In this document: positions 33,883 through 43,124 of the stretch, in pieces | Layout of the letters: each line of letters begins with the position of its first letter | How positions within the stretch are numbered: position 1 is the first letter of the stretch | Source of the DNA: UBA2266 sp964406945 | Lineage (GTDB): Bacteria; Planctomycetota; Phycisphaerae; Sedimentisphaerales; Anaerobacaceae | Assembly: GCA_964406945.1 (NCBI GenBank) | Contig: CAYOTO010000001.1 | Coordinates: 62,001 to 126,000, forward strand | Direction: 5' to 3' | DNA: 64,000 nucleotides | Program-made: the position numbers and the translations under genes | Notes under the pieces: model-generated | Seen by the model: the letters and a program-made list of their open reading frames with translations, nothing else | Database searches by the model: none | Told to the model about the DNA's origin: nothing

Positions 33883-35619
33883 ATGATAACGGATTCTCAA
33901 CGAGACTCGATGGGACAATTTGAAACAGATACAGCAGATGTGCCCCCGTTTCTGATCCGGGCCCACACCGCCATGAAATCGGGTCAGTACGCCGAAGCCG
34001 CCGAACAACTCCCCCAAGACGCAATCCGGACCGTTTCCCAGGCCGTGGCGAAAGATCCCTCCCGAACGGACATGCTCTTCAGTCTCGCCGAAATTTACCT
34101 CAAGAGCAACTCCCCGGATCTGGCCGAGCAATGTTACGAATCCATACTCGACTTCGGCCCCAGTGCCGCCGCATCCAACAGCCTCGGCTCGCTCTGCCAG
34201 TACTCCGGCCGCCTGACCGAGGCCGTTCGATACCAGCGTCAGGCCCTCGACACCCGTCCCGACCGCCCCGAACTGGCCGCAAATCTCGCTCGCGCCCTCC
34301 TCGAAGCCGGCATGATGCACGAAGGTCTCCGGCTCCTGCAGGATGCCGCCGCACGCATGCCCAACAACCCCCAGGTCCACTCAAATCTGCTCTTTCGTCT
34401 TCACCAGGCCCCCGACTTCGACCCTCACAGCATGCGCGAACGCCACATAGCCTGGGCCAAGCGCCACGCCCCGGCTCATCTGGCCCGAACCGATCACTCG
34501 AACCATCCCGATCCCGACAGGAAGCTCCGCATAGGATACGTCAGCCCCGATTTTAGAAGAAACTCCGTCGCATACTTCTTCGAGTCTCTCCTCGACGGCT
34601 GCGACAGCTCCCAGGTCAGCAACTACGGCTATGCCAACGTCGAATTCCCCGACGCGATAACCGAACGCCTGGCAGGCAAATTCAATTACTACCGAAACAT
34701 CTACTCCACGCCCGATGAAGCGGTGGCCGAACAGGTCCTAGCCGACGACATAGATATACTCGTCGACCTCGCAGGCCACACCGGCGACAACCGTCTCGGC
34801 GTGTTCGCTCTCAAGCCCGCCCCAATCCAGCTCACATACCTGGGCTATCCCGACACCACCGGCCTGTCCGCTATCGACTACCGCCTTACAGACGCCCTGG
34901 CCGATCCCCCACACCTCGAAGACGCCTGCACCGAAGAGTTAATTCGCCTCCCTGACGGCTTTCTCTGCTACCGCCCGCCGGAATTCGCCCCCAACATAAA
35001 CCAACTACCGGCCCAGACAAACGGCTGCGTAACCTTCGCATCCTTCAACAACGGCTGCAAAATCACGCCCGCAACCGTCGAACTCTGGTCTGCCGTGCTC
35101 GAAGCCGTCCCGAATTCGCGCATTATGCTAAAAGTCAAAGGCGGCCTTGAGCCCGAAATCCGACAAAACTATCTCGATCTGTTCACCGCCCGCCGAATCG
35201 CCGCCGAGAGAATCGACATTCACGGCTGGACCACTCCCGCCGAGCACCTGAGCCTGTATGGCCGTGCGGATATCGCCCTCGACACCTTCCCGTACAACGG
35301 CACCACAACCACCTGCGAAGCCCTCTGGATGGGCCTGCCCGTAATCTCCCTCGCGGCCGAGACGCACCACATGTCCAGAGTGGGCCTCAGTATCCTCAAA
35401 CGCCTGAATCTGGAGTTCTTCGCCGCCTCCTCGGCCCCGGAATACGTCGCAAAAGCGGCTTCTCTTGCTTCAAATTTACCATCATTGGCCGCGATCCGAT
35501 CCGGTATGCGCGCAAGGATCGCCATCTCCGGGCTCTGCCACGCAAAAGCCTTCGCACGCCAGGTCGAATTCGCATACCGGCAAGTCTGGCGACGCTGGTG
35601 CAGTCGCCGAATAGATTGA
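33883..35619 (+). CDS. TPR-containing GT41 (OGT/SPINDLY-like) protein glycosyltransferase
   Basis: A 578-residue protein. TPR-like repeats occupy residues about 15-180 (SPDLAEQCYESILDFGPSAA). From about 210 the domain matches the bacterial OGT/SPINDLY family: LRIGYVSPDFRRNSVAYFFE, ILVDLAGHTGDNRLGVF, QLTYLGYPDTTGLSAIDYR, DTFPYNGTTTTCEALWMGLP. Enzymes of this family attach a sugar to Ser/Thr of proteins, with the TPRs gripping the acceptor. The position after fliS makes flagellin the obvious candidate target (inference). The start could also be the ATG at 33910. Neither has a strong ribosome site. Confidence 0.9.
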   Translation: MITDSQRDSMGQFETDTADVPPFLIRAHTAMKSGQYAEAAEQLPQDAIRTVSQAVAKDPSRTDMLFSLAEIYLKSNSPDLAEQCYESILDFGPSAAASNSLGSLCQYSGRLTEAVRYQRQALDTRPDRPELAANLARALLEAGMMHEGLRLLQDAAARMPNNPQVHSNLLFRLHQAPDFDPHSMRERHIAWAKRHAPAHLARTDHSNHPDPDRKLRIGYVSPDFRRNSVAYFFESLLDGCDSSQVSNYGYANVEFPDAITERLAGKFNYYRNIYSTPDEAVAEQVLADDIDILVDLAGHTGDNRLGVFALKPAPIQLTYLGYPDTTGLSAIDYRLTDALADPPHLEDACTEELIRLPDGFLCYRPPEFAPNINQLPAQTNGCVTFASFNNGCKITPATVELWSAVLEAVPNSRIMLKVKGGLEPEIRQNYLDLFTARRIAAERIDIHGWTTPAEHLSLYGRADIALDTFPYNGTTTTCEALWMGLPVISLAAETHHMSRVGLSILKRLNLEFFAASSAPEYVAKAASLASNLPSLAAIRSGMRARIAISGLCHAKAFARQVEFAYRQVWRRWCSRRID

Positions 35620-35792
35620 GAAATCAACCGTACCTGGCGGCAGGGGGGTGAGCCACTGAGACAATCTTCCCCGGCGGGGCGCAACGTCTGATAACCTTCT
35701 GAAGCGCTCGATTGCTCACTATTTCCACACCGCCGGCCCCATTGTGCCGATATAATAATGTACGGTTTCAGATTATCCAAAGGAGAAGACAG

Positions 35793-36218
35793 ATGAAAAC
35801 TAACCGCTTTCCGTTGCTGGCCGCGGCACTTGCGGCCCTCGTGATAGTCTCACTGACGGGCGTTATCCATGGCAACGCACAAGTCTACGAAGTCCGGCCT
35901 GAAATAACCATACCCGCCTATAAAACCGACACCGCCAGGGCGATCGAGGCCTATGAGAAGTTGATGGCTCGATACATGGACCTTTCAGAACTCCACGCAG
36001 CCGAAACAAACGCAGACATCCGCGATATCGCACGAACTTTGGAGTCGATGGACAAATCCCTCCTGGAATTGTCGCGAAGACTCTCTCGCATAGAAAAGGA
36101 AATGGGAATCAAACCGATTGCCGACCAGGCACTTGGTGAAAGCGAGACCACCGAGAAAGATAGCACCGCGCCTCCAAAATCGCAAAACCCCGCCGGCACC
36201 CAACCGGCAGCCGACTAA
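35793..36218 (+). CDS. Small exported coiled-coil protein, function unknown
   Basis: A 141-residue protein with an N-terminal signal peptide or anchor (FPLLAAALAALVIVSLTGVI, about 6-25). A helical region follows (about 48-110, AYEKLMARYMDLSELHAAET, then SMDKSLLELSRRLSRIEKEM) with heptad character. The tail is Ser/Thr/Pro-rich and disordered. AAGGAG lies 8 bases before the ATG. I do not recognise the family. It lies between the OGT-like gene and flgM, so a link to the flagellar regulon or envelope is possible but unproven. Confidence 0.75.
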   Translation: MKTNRFPLLAAALAALVIVSLTGVIHGNAQVYEVRPEITIPAYKTDTARAIEAYEKLMARYMDLSELHAAETNADIRDIARTLESMDKSLLELSRRLSRIEKEMGIKPIADQALGESETTEKDSTAPPKSQNPAGTQPAAD

Positions 36219-36315
36219 TTGCAGGGAAACGGCAAAAAGCTGCGCACTAAAAAACGGCCGAGCCCATTCGAACCCCGCCGCCGGCATCGCTTCGAAAAAT
36301 GTCTGGCTAGCCCGC

Positions 36316-36582
36316 TCAGACGCCGAATTCCATCATTTTAGCCGCCGCACCCCTGATCATCTCTGCACTGTCCAACTCGCCCGAGGCCAGCATCTCGCGG
36401 GCCTTCTCGACGGCCGCGGCATCCTCGGCGGGGCGGACCGCCGCACGCTCGATCAATTCCTGATAGTTGACTTGCAGCGAGGCATCGATCCGCTCGATCG
36501 GCGCCACCATACCTGCCCCGCCCGGGTCGTATGTGGCCTCGCTCACTATATGTCTGATCTGATTCGTGCTTATTCTGTCCAT
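36316..36582 (-). CDS. flgM: FlgM-type anti-sigma-28 factor
   Basis: An 88-residue protein. The C-terminal half VEKAREMLASGELDSAEMIR then GAAAKMMEF has the FlgM pattern of two short helices around a (A/S)GE(L/Y) turn. The N-terminal half is unstructured and polar, as in FlgM, which is exported unfolded through the hook to free FliA. The ATG at 36582 is preferred to an upstream TTG at 36597. Sigma-28-type promoters at fliD and upstream of this gene agree with the call. fliA itself is outside the window. Confidence 0.78.
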   Translation of the reverse strand: MDRISTNQIRHIVSEATYDPGGAGMVAPIERIDASLQVNYQELIERAAVRPAEDAAAVEKAREMLASGELDSAEMIRGAAAKMMEFGV

Positions 36583-36620
36583 AGCGCTCGTTCTCAAATA
36601 ACTGTCTTCAGCTATTTACA

Positions 36621-36647
36621 TTTTCGATGCTTTTGCCTGGACCTTAA
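36621..36647 (-). promoter_or_regulatory. Candidate sigma-28-type promoter of flgM
   Basis: On the minus strand TTAAGGTC (36647-36640), 11 bases, ATCGAAAA (36628-36621). It has the same layout as the candidate upstream of flagellin (TTAAGTTT-N11-ATCGACAA) but a weaker match to the enteric consensus. Leader to flgM about 32 bases. Confidence 0.35.
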
Positions 36648-36870
36648 GTTTTTTCTCGCAAATCAGAAGTTTTTCTAAAGTTGTCACCGCAATTTGACGA
36701 AGCCTTGCCTCTCTTCGGTCCTATAACAAACAAGGCTGCAGATAAAAACCAGCTTTTAGACGGCCCGTGCCGGCCTGTGGCTGGTTCGGCGAAAGTAATA
36801 CCTGCCGGGCGAGATTCTTGGAACGTCCCTGCAGAGCCTTATGATGAGAGTAGTGGTCTCGAAGTGCTGA

Positions 36871-38283
36871 TCAGACTCCGACCAACTGGCGCGAACTCGA
36901 ACCGGCGCCCGATGCGGTCTTGCTCGCCTGGCCATTGCTGCCGTAAGCAATCTTGTACAACTTCAATTTGTCGTATAATGTCGCCCGGCTGATGCCCAGA
37001 AGGGCGGCCGCACGGCTTTTCTTGCCCTCGGTCTCCCGCAGCGCTCGGCCTATAAGCTCCCGTTCGGCTTTTGCGAGCGAAAAGTCCTTCATCACAGACG
37101 CCCCCGATTCATCCTCGAAGTGCGTCAGATGAGCCTCGATGGTGTTTAGCCCGATTTTATCGGTCGTCTCGTGAAGAATCGCACGCTCGATGATGTTCTG
37201 CAGTTCCCGCACGTTGCCCGGCCACGAGTGCTTCCGCAAACGCTCCACCGCCAGTTTGGTCAGGCATTTTATTTTGCGGCTCTTGTTCGGACAAATCGTC
37301 GAGGTACGAACGAAATACTCGGCCAGAAGTTCCACGTCTTCGCGCCTCTGTGCAAGCGAAGGCATTGTTATGGGGCAGACGTTCAACCGGTAGTAGAGGT
37401 CGCTTCGGAATCTGCCCGCCCGTGATTCGGCGTGCAGGTCTCTGTTGCTCGAAGCGATTATTGTCGCCTCGCACTGCAGATCCGCCACATCACCGACCTT
37501 GCGAAAGGTCCTTTCCTGCAGCACTCGCAGAAGTTTCGCCTGCAGGTCCATGGGCATCTCGCTTATCTCGTCCAGGAAAATAGTCCCGCTGCCCGCCTGT
37601 TCCAGCAAACCCGTTTTGTCTCGCTCTGCGCCGGTGAAAGCGCCTTTGACGTGGCCGAATAACTCGCTTTCCAGCAGCGTCGCCGTCAGCGCCGCGCAGT
37701 TCACGGCCACGAAAGGACCGTCCTGATGACGCAGATTGTGTACAGCCCGCGCCGCAAGTTCTTTGCCCGTTCCCGTCTCGCCCACGATCAGCACCGGGTT
37801 GCACTGGCTTTTGGCCACCAGCGTTATGGTCTCAAATGCACTTACCAGAGCCTTGCTCTGTCCCACCAGAGCCACCGCCTCGGCATCGGAGTTGACAAAC
37901 ATCCGATTCGAATCGATGCCGACAGGTGCATCCGCACCGGCTGTTTTCTCTGCTTTGCTCAGGATTTTTTCGAGTCGTGTCCAGCCTTCTTCATCGCCTA
38001 TATAAGCCGCTCCGGCTGCGATACACGCCTCACGGTCCTTACCGCCTTGCCCCGCAACCGCGACCGGCACCTTGATGCTGTGTTTCTTTAATGTGTCGAC
38101 CGCAAGCCCGATCCGGTCCATTCCGAAGCTGTCGTCGAAAACAAGCAAATCGGGCGCCGCCGTCTTTGTTATGTCCAGCGCCTCGCCGGGATCGTCGGCG
38201 ACAAGCACCGATTCACAAACCCTGGCAGCCGACTGCTGAACCTTCGCACGCCTTGTTACCGCTACAATCTTTGTCAAGCTCAT
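36871..38283 (-). CDS. Sigma-54-dependent transcriptional activator (FleR/FlgR-like)
   Basis: A 470-residue NtrC-type activator. Residues 1-115 are a receiver-like domain: D50 sits at the phospho-acceptor position (DLLVFDDSFGMD), but the N-terminal acidic pair that binds Mg is absent (KIVAVTRRAK), so phosphorylation is doubtful. The AAA+ domain (about 138-375) has Walker A GETGTGKE (168-175), the sigma-54 contact GAFTGA (214-219) and Walker B GTIFLDE. A C-terminal Fis-type helix-turn-helix follows (KSRAAALLGISRATLYDKLK). The presence of two exact sigma-54 promoters in the flagellar cluster makes it the likely flagellar master activator (inference). Confidence 0.92.
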   Translation of the reverse strand: MSLTKIVAVTRRAKVQQSAARVCESVLVADDPGEALDITKTAAPDLLVFDDSFGMDRIGLAVDTLKKHSIKVPVAVAGQGGKDREACIAAGAAYIGDEEGWTRLEKILSKAEKTAGADAPVGIDSNRMFVNSDAEAVALVGQSKALVSAFETITLVAKSQCNPVLIVGETGTGKELAARAVHNLRHQDGPFVAVNCAALTATLLESELFGHVKGAFTGAERDKTGLLEQAGSGTIFLDEISEMPMDLQAKLLRVLQERTFRKVGDVADLQCEATIIASSNRDLHAESRAGRFRSDLYYRLNVCPITMPSLAQRREDVELLAEYFVRTSTICPNKSRKIKCLTKLAVERLRKHSWPGNVRELQNIIERAILHETTDKIGLNTIEAHLTHFEDESGASVMKDFSLAKAERELIGRALRETEGKKSRAAALLGISRATLYDKLKLYKIAYGSNGQASKTASGAGSSSRQLVGV

Positions 38284-38603
38284 ATCATCCGTGATATCCG
38301 TATTTTGTCCCCCACGACTGACACCGCGTTAACCGTCACATCGTCATACTTGCATGCAGTGCTTTAGAAAATTTTTATGGGACTGGCCAATAATACCGCG
38401 GACTGATCGCATCGGATGACGAAAAAGCCCTTGAAAAACTTATCGGACCACGCCCGCGGCTTGGGCCAAGTGACCTGCTGGATGCACTTGCTTTCAACCA
38501 GATGTGCCCGGTGGACGCCTGGGATGAGCCGGGGATATGCCGTAATCCTAAGATGCAAATGTCTGCGAAAACACCCCAATCTTGAAGGAAATGTCCTGGC
38601 GTG
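38284..38603. other. Intergenic region without recognised gene
   Basis: These 320 bases lie upstream of the sigma-54 activator and downstream of the TPR lipoprotein. Short frames on both strands show no protein-like pattern and no clear promoter was found. Confidence 0.4.
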
Positions 38604-41600
38604 CTAATTGCCGCTCGTTCTTTTACGAAGTGCCTCGACCAGGCCCTGATGGACATTGCCGAGGTCCCGCGCCTTGCGTACGTCGGCCCACGCCTCATCG
38701 TATTTGCCCAGACTGTAGTAGGAGATCGCCCGATTATTGTAGGCAATGGCGTCTTTCGGATCGATCTCGAGAACCTTTGTGTAGTCCGTAATGGCAAGGT
38801 CATGGCGTCTCAGCGTTGCGTAGATGAGTCCGCGGTTGCTCAATGCGTCGGTGTCGTTCGGATCGAGCTGTATCGCCATTGTAAGATCGTCGATCGCCGC
38901 CTTATTAAGATTCTTGTACAGATAGGCGGTGCCCCTGTTGTAGTAGGCCTTCGAATCCTGGGGATTGATCTCAACGGCCTTGTCGAAGTCTTTTATCGCC
39001 GCGTCATACTCTTTCGCCGCCGCCAGAGCCAGACCGCGATTGAGATATGCCTTCGGGTCCTCAGGATTCGCGTCGAGAGCCTTGCTGTAATCCGCTATCG
39101 CCTTATCGTACAGCTTCTTCTTCGCGTAAAGCTCGGCCCGCGCTTTATAGGCCGCCGCCGATGCCTCGCCCAGCGATATTGCCTTGGTATAATCGGCAAG
39201 TGCCGCTTCGACCGAACCTTTGGCCTTTTCCGCATTGCCTTTCAACAGGTAAGCCTCCGCCCGGTTGGGATCTCTGGATAGAATGTTTCTGCAGGCGGCA
39301 ATCACCTCATTGTGCTTATCCTGTCCCGCATACGCCCTGGCCCGCGACAGCAGAATGTCCGGGTCGTTCGGGTACTTTTTCACCAGTCGGTCGAAGTCGT
39401 CCACCGCCTTTTCATACTTATCCGTTTTCAGATAAGCCGTCCCGCGATACTTGTACGCCTGGTCTTCATCGGGGCTTATCGCCAGGAGTTTGTTACAGTC
39501 GGCGACGACTTCCGGATACATCTGCTCGGAACTGTAAACTTCGATGCGATTGCCGAGCGCACTGACGTTGTCCGGTTCTATCTCCAGTGCTTTGCTGAAA
39601 TCTGCTATCGCCTGCTCTATCCGGCCGAGTTCACGATGTATTCTGCCCCGGCTCACATAAGCATCCGCTTCGTTGGGATCGACCTTGATTGCGGTGCTGT
39701 AGTCGGCCAGCGCTTTCTCCGGCTCATCTGTAAGAGCATACGCCAGCCCCCGGTTCATATAGAACCGGGCCTCGTCGTCGTCCAGTTCTATTGCCTGATT
39801 GAAATCGGCTATCGCCCTGTTGTACTGCTCCTGCAGTGCGTATGCATTGCCTCGTCCGAAATAGAGATCAGCCTTATCATCGGCTCTCGACATTGCCGCG
39901 GTATAATCCTCTATCGCATCCTCGTAACGATCGGCTTCCTTATAGGCGTTAGCCCGATTCACGTAAGCCTCCGTGTTGTCGGGCTCGATCTTGATGGCCA
40001 TAGTAAAGTCCATAATCGCATCGCTCATGTTCCCGGTGAGCACGTACACCATGCCGCGATTGCTGTAAGCCTCGGCGTTGCCTCTGTCCATCTTTATCGC
40101 CGCACTGTAGTCTGCAATAGCCTTATCGTACTGCTCGGTTGCGAAATAAACGTTGCCTCTGTTGGTATACGCTTCGACATATCCGGGCTCGAGTTCCAAA
40201 GCCCTGTTCAAATCCGCCAGCGCCTCGTCGTATTCACCGCTTCTGGCGTATGCCGTCCCTCGTTTGCCGTATGCTTCTATGTCGTTCGGGTCGATATCGA
40301 TTACCCTGCTGTAATCGCCGATGGCCGTATCCGGATCACCGTTTGCAAGATGCGCATTCGCCCTGACCAGATACGCCTCGACATCATTCGCATCCTGCTT
40401 GATCACGGCATCGCAGTCCGCTATGGCCTTGTCATACTGCCCGGTCGCGCTGTACGCTTTTCCTCTTCCCAGCAGCGCCTCGGCCGAATCGGCGTCCCGC
40501 TCGAGCACCGCGCTGTAATCGGCCGCCGCTTTTTCGTACTGCCCCAGTGCCTGATAAGCCCGCGCCCGGCACATATGAACACCGTCGGCCTCCTGGTCGA
40601 GCCTGAGAACCTCGTTACAGTCGGCGACCGCCTGTTCGTAGTCACGCATCTCGAAATATGCTTCCGCACGACCGCTGTAGGCTTTGACCAGATTCGGGTC
40701 GACCTCTATGGCTCTGCTGAAATCCTCGACCGCCGGTTCGTATTGTCCCGTGGCCGAATAAGCCAGTCCCCTCTCAGCGAGAATATCGGCGTCGTCGGGA
40801 TTCGCTTCCAGAAATCTACTGTAGTTCGAGATGCTTTGGTCGTAAAGTCCCTCTCCGTCGTAAATGATGGCCCGGTTGAGATATGCCGTCTCGGAATTCG
40901 GATCAACCTCGATAACCTGGTTGCAGTCTTCGATAGCTTCGTCGGGTTTGCCCATAGCCATGTAAGCGTTCGCACGTTTGAGCAGTGCTTCGACGTTGTT
41001 CGGCTCGCTCTTAATGACCTCGGTCAGATCCGAAACGGAGCGTTTATAATCGCCTTTCAGCAGATAAGCCGAACCCCTCTGTATCCGCGCCTCGACATTG
41101 CCCGGCTCCAGATCCGCCACCCACGTATAGTCGACGATTGCCTTGTCGATCTTCCCGGCCTTCATATAGGCCTGTGCGCGCATTTTATAAGCCTCGGCCG
41201 CCGAAGGATCGCGTTCGATCGCATTGCTCAGATCCGAAATCGCCATGATATAGTCTCCGCCGGCATTGTACGCGGCACCTCGTCGAAGGTAAGCCTCGGC
41301 GTTCGTCGGATCCGCCTGGATCGCCTTGGTCAAGTCGTGCGCCGCCAGACTGTACTCGCCCAACTCCGTATAAGCCACTCCCCGGTCGAAATAAGCGCGC
41401 GGATCGCCTATATTCAACTTGATGGTCCGCGTAAGATCCGACACAGCCCGCTCATATTGACCTCTCAGTAGATAAGCATGCCCTCTCTGATAATATGCTT
41501 CGGCGTTGGCGTTGTCCTTTTCGACCGCTCTTGTAAAGGAAGCGATTGCCAGATCGTAATCCTCGGCCTCCATGTGCATCATGCCCTGCCTTGTGTGCTG

Positions 41601-41687
41601 GTCCTCACACCCGGCGAAACTCAGTGCCGCTACAACGCAGAACATAACGAACTTGCCAACTCCCCGCATTTTTTTGTGAAATTGCAT
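38604..41687 (-). CDS. Large TPR-repeat lipoprotein
   Basis: From the ATG at 41687 (GGAAAGG about 8 bases upstream) it has 1027 residues. A lipoprotein signal peptide comes first (KFVMFCVVAALSFAGC, lipobox FAGC). About 29 consecutive 34-residue TPR units then run to the end, with the consensus A-Y-x-N-R-G-x-A-Y-x-x-x-G-x-Y-x-x-A-I-x-D-(Y/F). Nothing but TPRs follows the anchor, so it is a long superhelical scaffold tethered to a membrane, probably the outer membrane or inner leaflet facing the periplasm. The binding partner is unknown. A longer frame to 41765 would place non-signal residues before the signal peptide. Confidence 0.9.
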   Translation of the reverse strand: MQFHKKMRGVGKFVMFCVVAALSFAGCEDQHTRQGMMHMEAEDYDLAIASFTRAVEKDNANAEAYYQRGHAYLLRGQYERAVSDLTRTIKLNIGDPRAYFDRGVAYTELGEYSLAAHDLTKAIQADPTNAEAYLRRGAAYNAGGDYIMAISDLSNAIERDPSAAEAYKMRAQAYMKAGKIDKAIVDYTWVADLEPGNVEARIQRGSAYLLKGDYKRSVSDLTEVIKSEPNNVEALLKRANAYMAMGKPDEAIEDCNQVIEVDPNSETAYLNRAIIYDGEGLYDQSISNYSRFLEANPDDADILAERGLAYSATGQYEPAVEDFSRAIEVDPNLVKAYSGRAEAYFEMRDYEQAVADCNEVLRLDQEADGVHMCRARAYQALGQYEKAAADYSAVLERDADSAEALLGRGKAYSATGQYDKAIADCDAVIKQDANDVEAYLVRANAHLANGDPDTAIGDYSRVIDIDPNDIEAYGKRGTAYARSGEYDEALADLNRALELEPGYVEAYTNRGNVYFATEQYDKAIADYSAAIKMDRGNAEAYSNRGMVYVLTGNMSDAIMDFTMAIKIEPDNTEAYVNRANAYKEADRYEDAIEDYTAAMSRADDKADLYFGRGNAYALQEQYNRAIADFNQAIELDDDEARFYMNRGLAYALTDEPEKALADYSTAIKVDPNEADAYVSRGRIHRELGRIEQAIADFSKALEIEPDNVSALGNRIEVYSSEQMYPEVVADCNKLLAISPDEDQAYKYRGTAYLKTDKYEKAVDDFDRLVKKYPNDPDILLSRARAYAGQDKHNEVIAACRNILSRDPNRAEAYLLKGNAEKAKGSVEAALADYTKAISLGEASAAAYKARAELYAKKKLYDKAIADYSKALDANPEDPKAYLNRGLALAAAKEYDAAIKDFDKAVEINPQDSKAYYNRGTAYLYKNLNKAAIDDLTMAIQLDPNDTDALSNRGLIYATLRRHDLAITDYTKVLEIDPKDAIAYNNRAISYYSLGKYDEAWADVRKARDLGNVHQGLVEALRKRTSGN

Positions 41688-42036
41688 GGCGATAACCTTT
41701 CCTGCTGATTTCTCTGAGCACCGTTCACATAAACCAGTCCATTTTACCCCACCTGCACCGCTCAATAAAGACTTTTAATCGTCTCTGCAGCAACCCCGGC
41801 CCCTCCATTGGCCGCGTTTTCTGGCGAAAATCCGACCTGAATCCCGCTGATCCATCAATTCAGGCGCAGACCGTCTTATTTGCTTGTGCATGCAATTCTC
41901 GCGATGGTAACAACAAAAAGCACCTGATGACAGGCCCTTCGCCATTCCATCGGCCTCTGCCTGATTGCCGGCTTACTCCTGCACTATGCTCCAGTACACA
42001 ATTTCACCGACTTCCATTTTTTTTGCTTCGCAGCTA

Positions 42037-42064
42037 TTGACCTGAAACCGAACTGCCGTATAAT
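42037..42064 (+). promoter_or_regulatory. Sigma-70-type promoter of the barrel-protein gene
   Basis: TTGACC (42037-42042), 16 bases, TATAAT (42059-42064). Predicted start near 42071 gives a leader of about 195 bases. I could not assign the leader to a known riboswitch. The 41766-42036 part of this gap shows no gene. Confidence 0.6.
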
Positions 42065-42264
42065 GCACCTTTCCTGAATCGAAGAACCGATTTCGTGGCC
42101 GGTTCGCATCCACATGGCAGGGGGGATGGATCGCTTTAGGGTTTTCTGATGCCTTCACACGCGAAGGATCGCAGTTGGAACATGCACCCGGTTCAGGTAA
42201 AAGTACGCCGAAGAAAAACGCACTGGAGCAAGGTTTTTGGAAAACGTTTAAGGAGAACCCAGCA

Positions 42265-43044
42265 ATGAGAAAAGCAACCTTTGTATTCGTGCTCGCCGCT
42301 CTGCTGTCGACGCCGATACTCGCGGCCGATCCGCCCACCAAGGAAATCGGCGTGACCTATGACATCAGCTATTGGAGCAAGTGGATGACCAAGGGCTTCA
42401 GAGGCTATGGAAACCAGGGCGCGCTGTTCAACACGGTCGACGTCGACCTCTATGACACCGGCCTGGGCTTCAAAGTCACACACAGAAACGCCACCGCCAG
42501 CGGCTATGTGGACAAACAGCGATTTGATTACAGACCCTACTTCAAGAGCAAACTCTTCGCAGGAGATCGGCTCCAGACCAACTACAACATAAGTGTTGGA
42601 TACGAGCACTACTACGGTCTGGACAGACGCGATGCAAATACCACATGGGAGTGGGTGTTCGCCTTCGCATGGCCCAATCTGTGCCCCTTCGGTATCGTCC
42701 CCAGATACATCGCTCACTACGAGTATCCACCCGGGACAGGCTATAACCTTAGCCCCGGGTCCGGTTGGGTCCACCGTTTCGGCCTCGACTACGACATCGA
42801 AAATCCTGAATTACCCATACCGCTTCGAATCTCCGCAGAGGTGGCCTACAACGACGGCCTTGGCGGAACACAGGTCGAGCACGACTGGTCATACGCGAAC
42901 TTCGGACTCTCGACAAATATAGAAGTTATGGAAAATCTGACGATTGTACCCAGAATCTTCCAGCAGATATCCATGGAAGACTCCGTAAACGCGCACAAAG
43001 ACGAAACGTACGCCATCATCAGCGCCGTTTACAAAATCAACTGA
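42265..43044 (+). CDS. Outer-membrane beta-barrel-like protein, function unknown
   Basis: A 259-residue protein with a clear signal peptide (ATFVFVLAALLSTPILAA). Alternating aromatic and polar strands follow (EIGVTYDISYWSKWMTKGFR, YFKSKLFAGDRLQTNYNISV, LPIPLRISAEVAYNDGLGG), as expected for a small outer-membrane barrel. It does not end in the usual aromatic residue (ends YKIN). The ATG at 42265 has AAGGAG 9 bases upstream. A strong terminator follows. Single-gene unit; the substrate cannot be told from sequence. Confidence 0.72.
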   Translation: MRKATFVFVLAALLSTPILAADPPTKEIGVTYDISYWSKWMTKGFRGYGNQGALFNTVDVDLYDTGLGFKVTHRNATASGYVDKQRFDYRPYFKSKLFAGDRLQTNYNISVGYEHYYGLDRRDANTTWEWVFAFAWPNLCPFGIVPRYIAHYEYPPGTGYNLSPGSGWVHRFGLDYDIENPELPIPLRISAEVAYNDGLGGTQVEHDWSYANFGLSTNIEVMENLTIVPRIFQQISMEDSVNAHKDETYAIISAVYKIN

Positions 43045-43094
43045 TCGCAGATTCCGATTTACAGCTTGACGCACAACTGCAACTGCGATTAACA

Positions 43095-43124
43095 AACGGC
43101 CCCGCTCGACGGGGCCGTTTTTTT
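43095..43124 (+). terminator. Rho-independent terminator after the barrel-protein gene
   Basis: AACGGCCCCG (43095-43104), a 5-base loop and CGGGGCCGTT (43110-43119), followed by a T-run to 43124. Confidence 0.92.

Noticed and set aside
39312..41471. A 719-codon plus-strand frame opposite the TPR lipoprotein
   Set aside because: It mirrors the TPR repeats in antisense. The long opening comes from the repeat's codon pattern, and the product has no family pattern or ribosome site.
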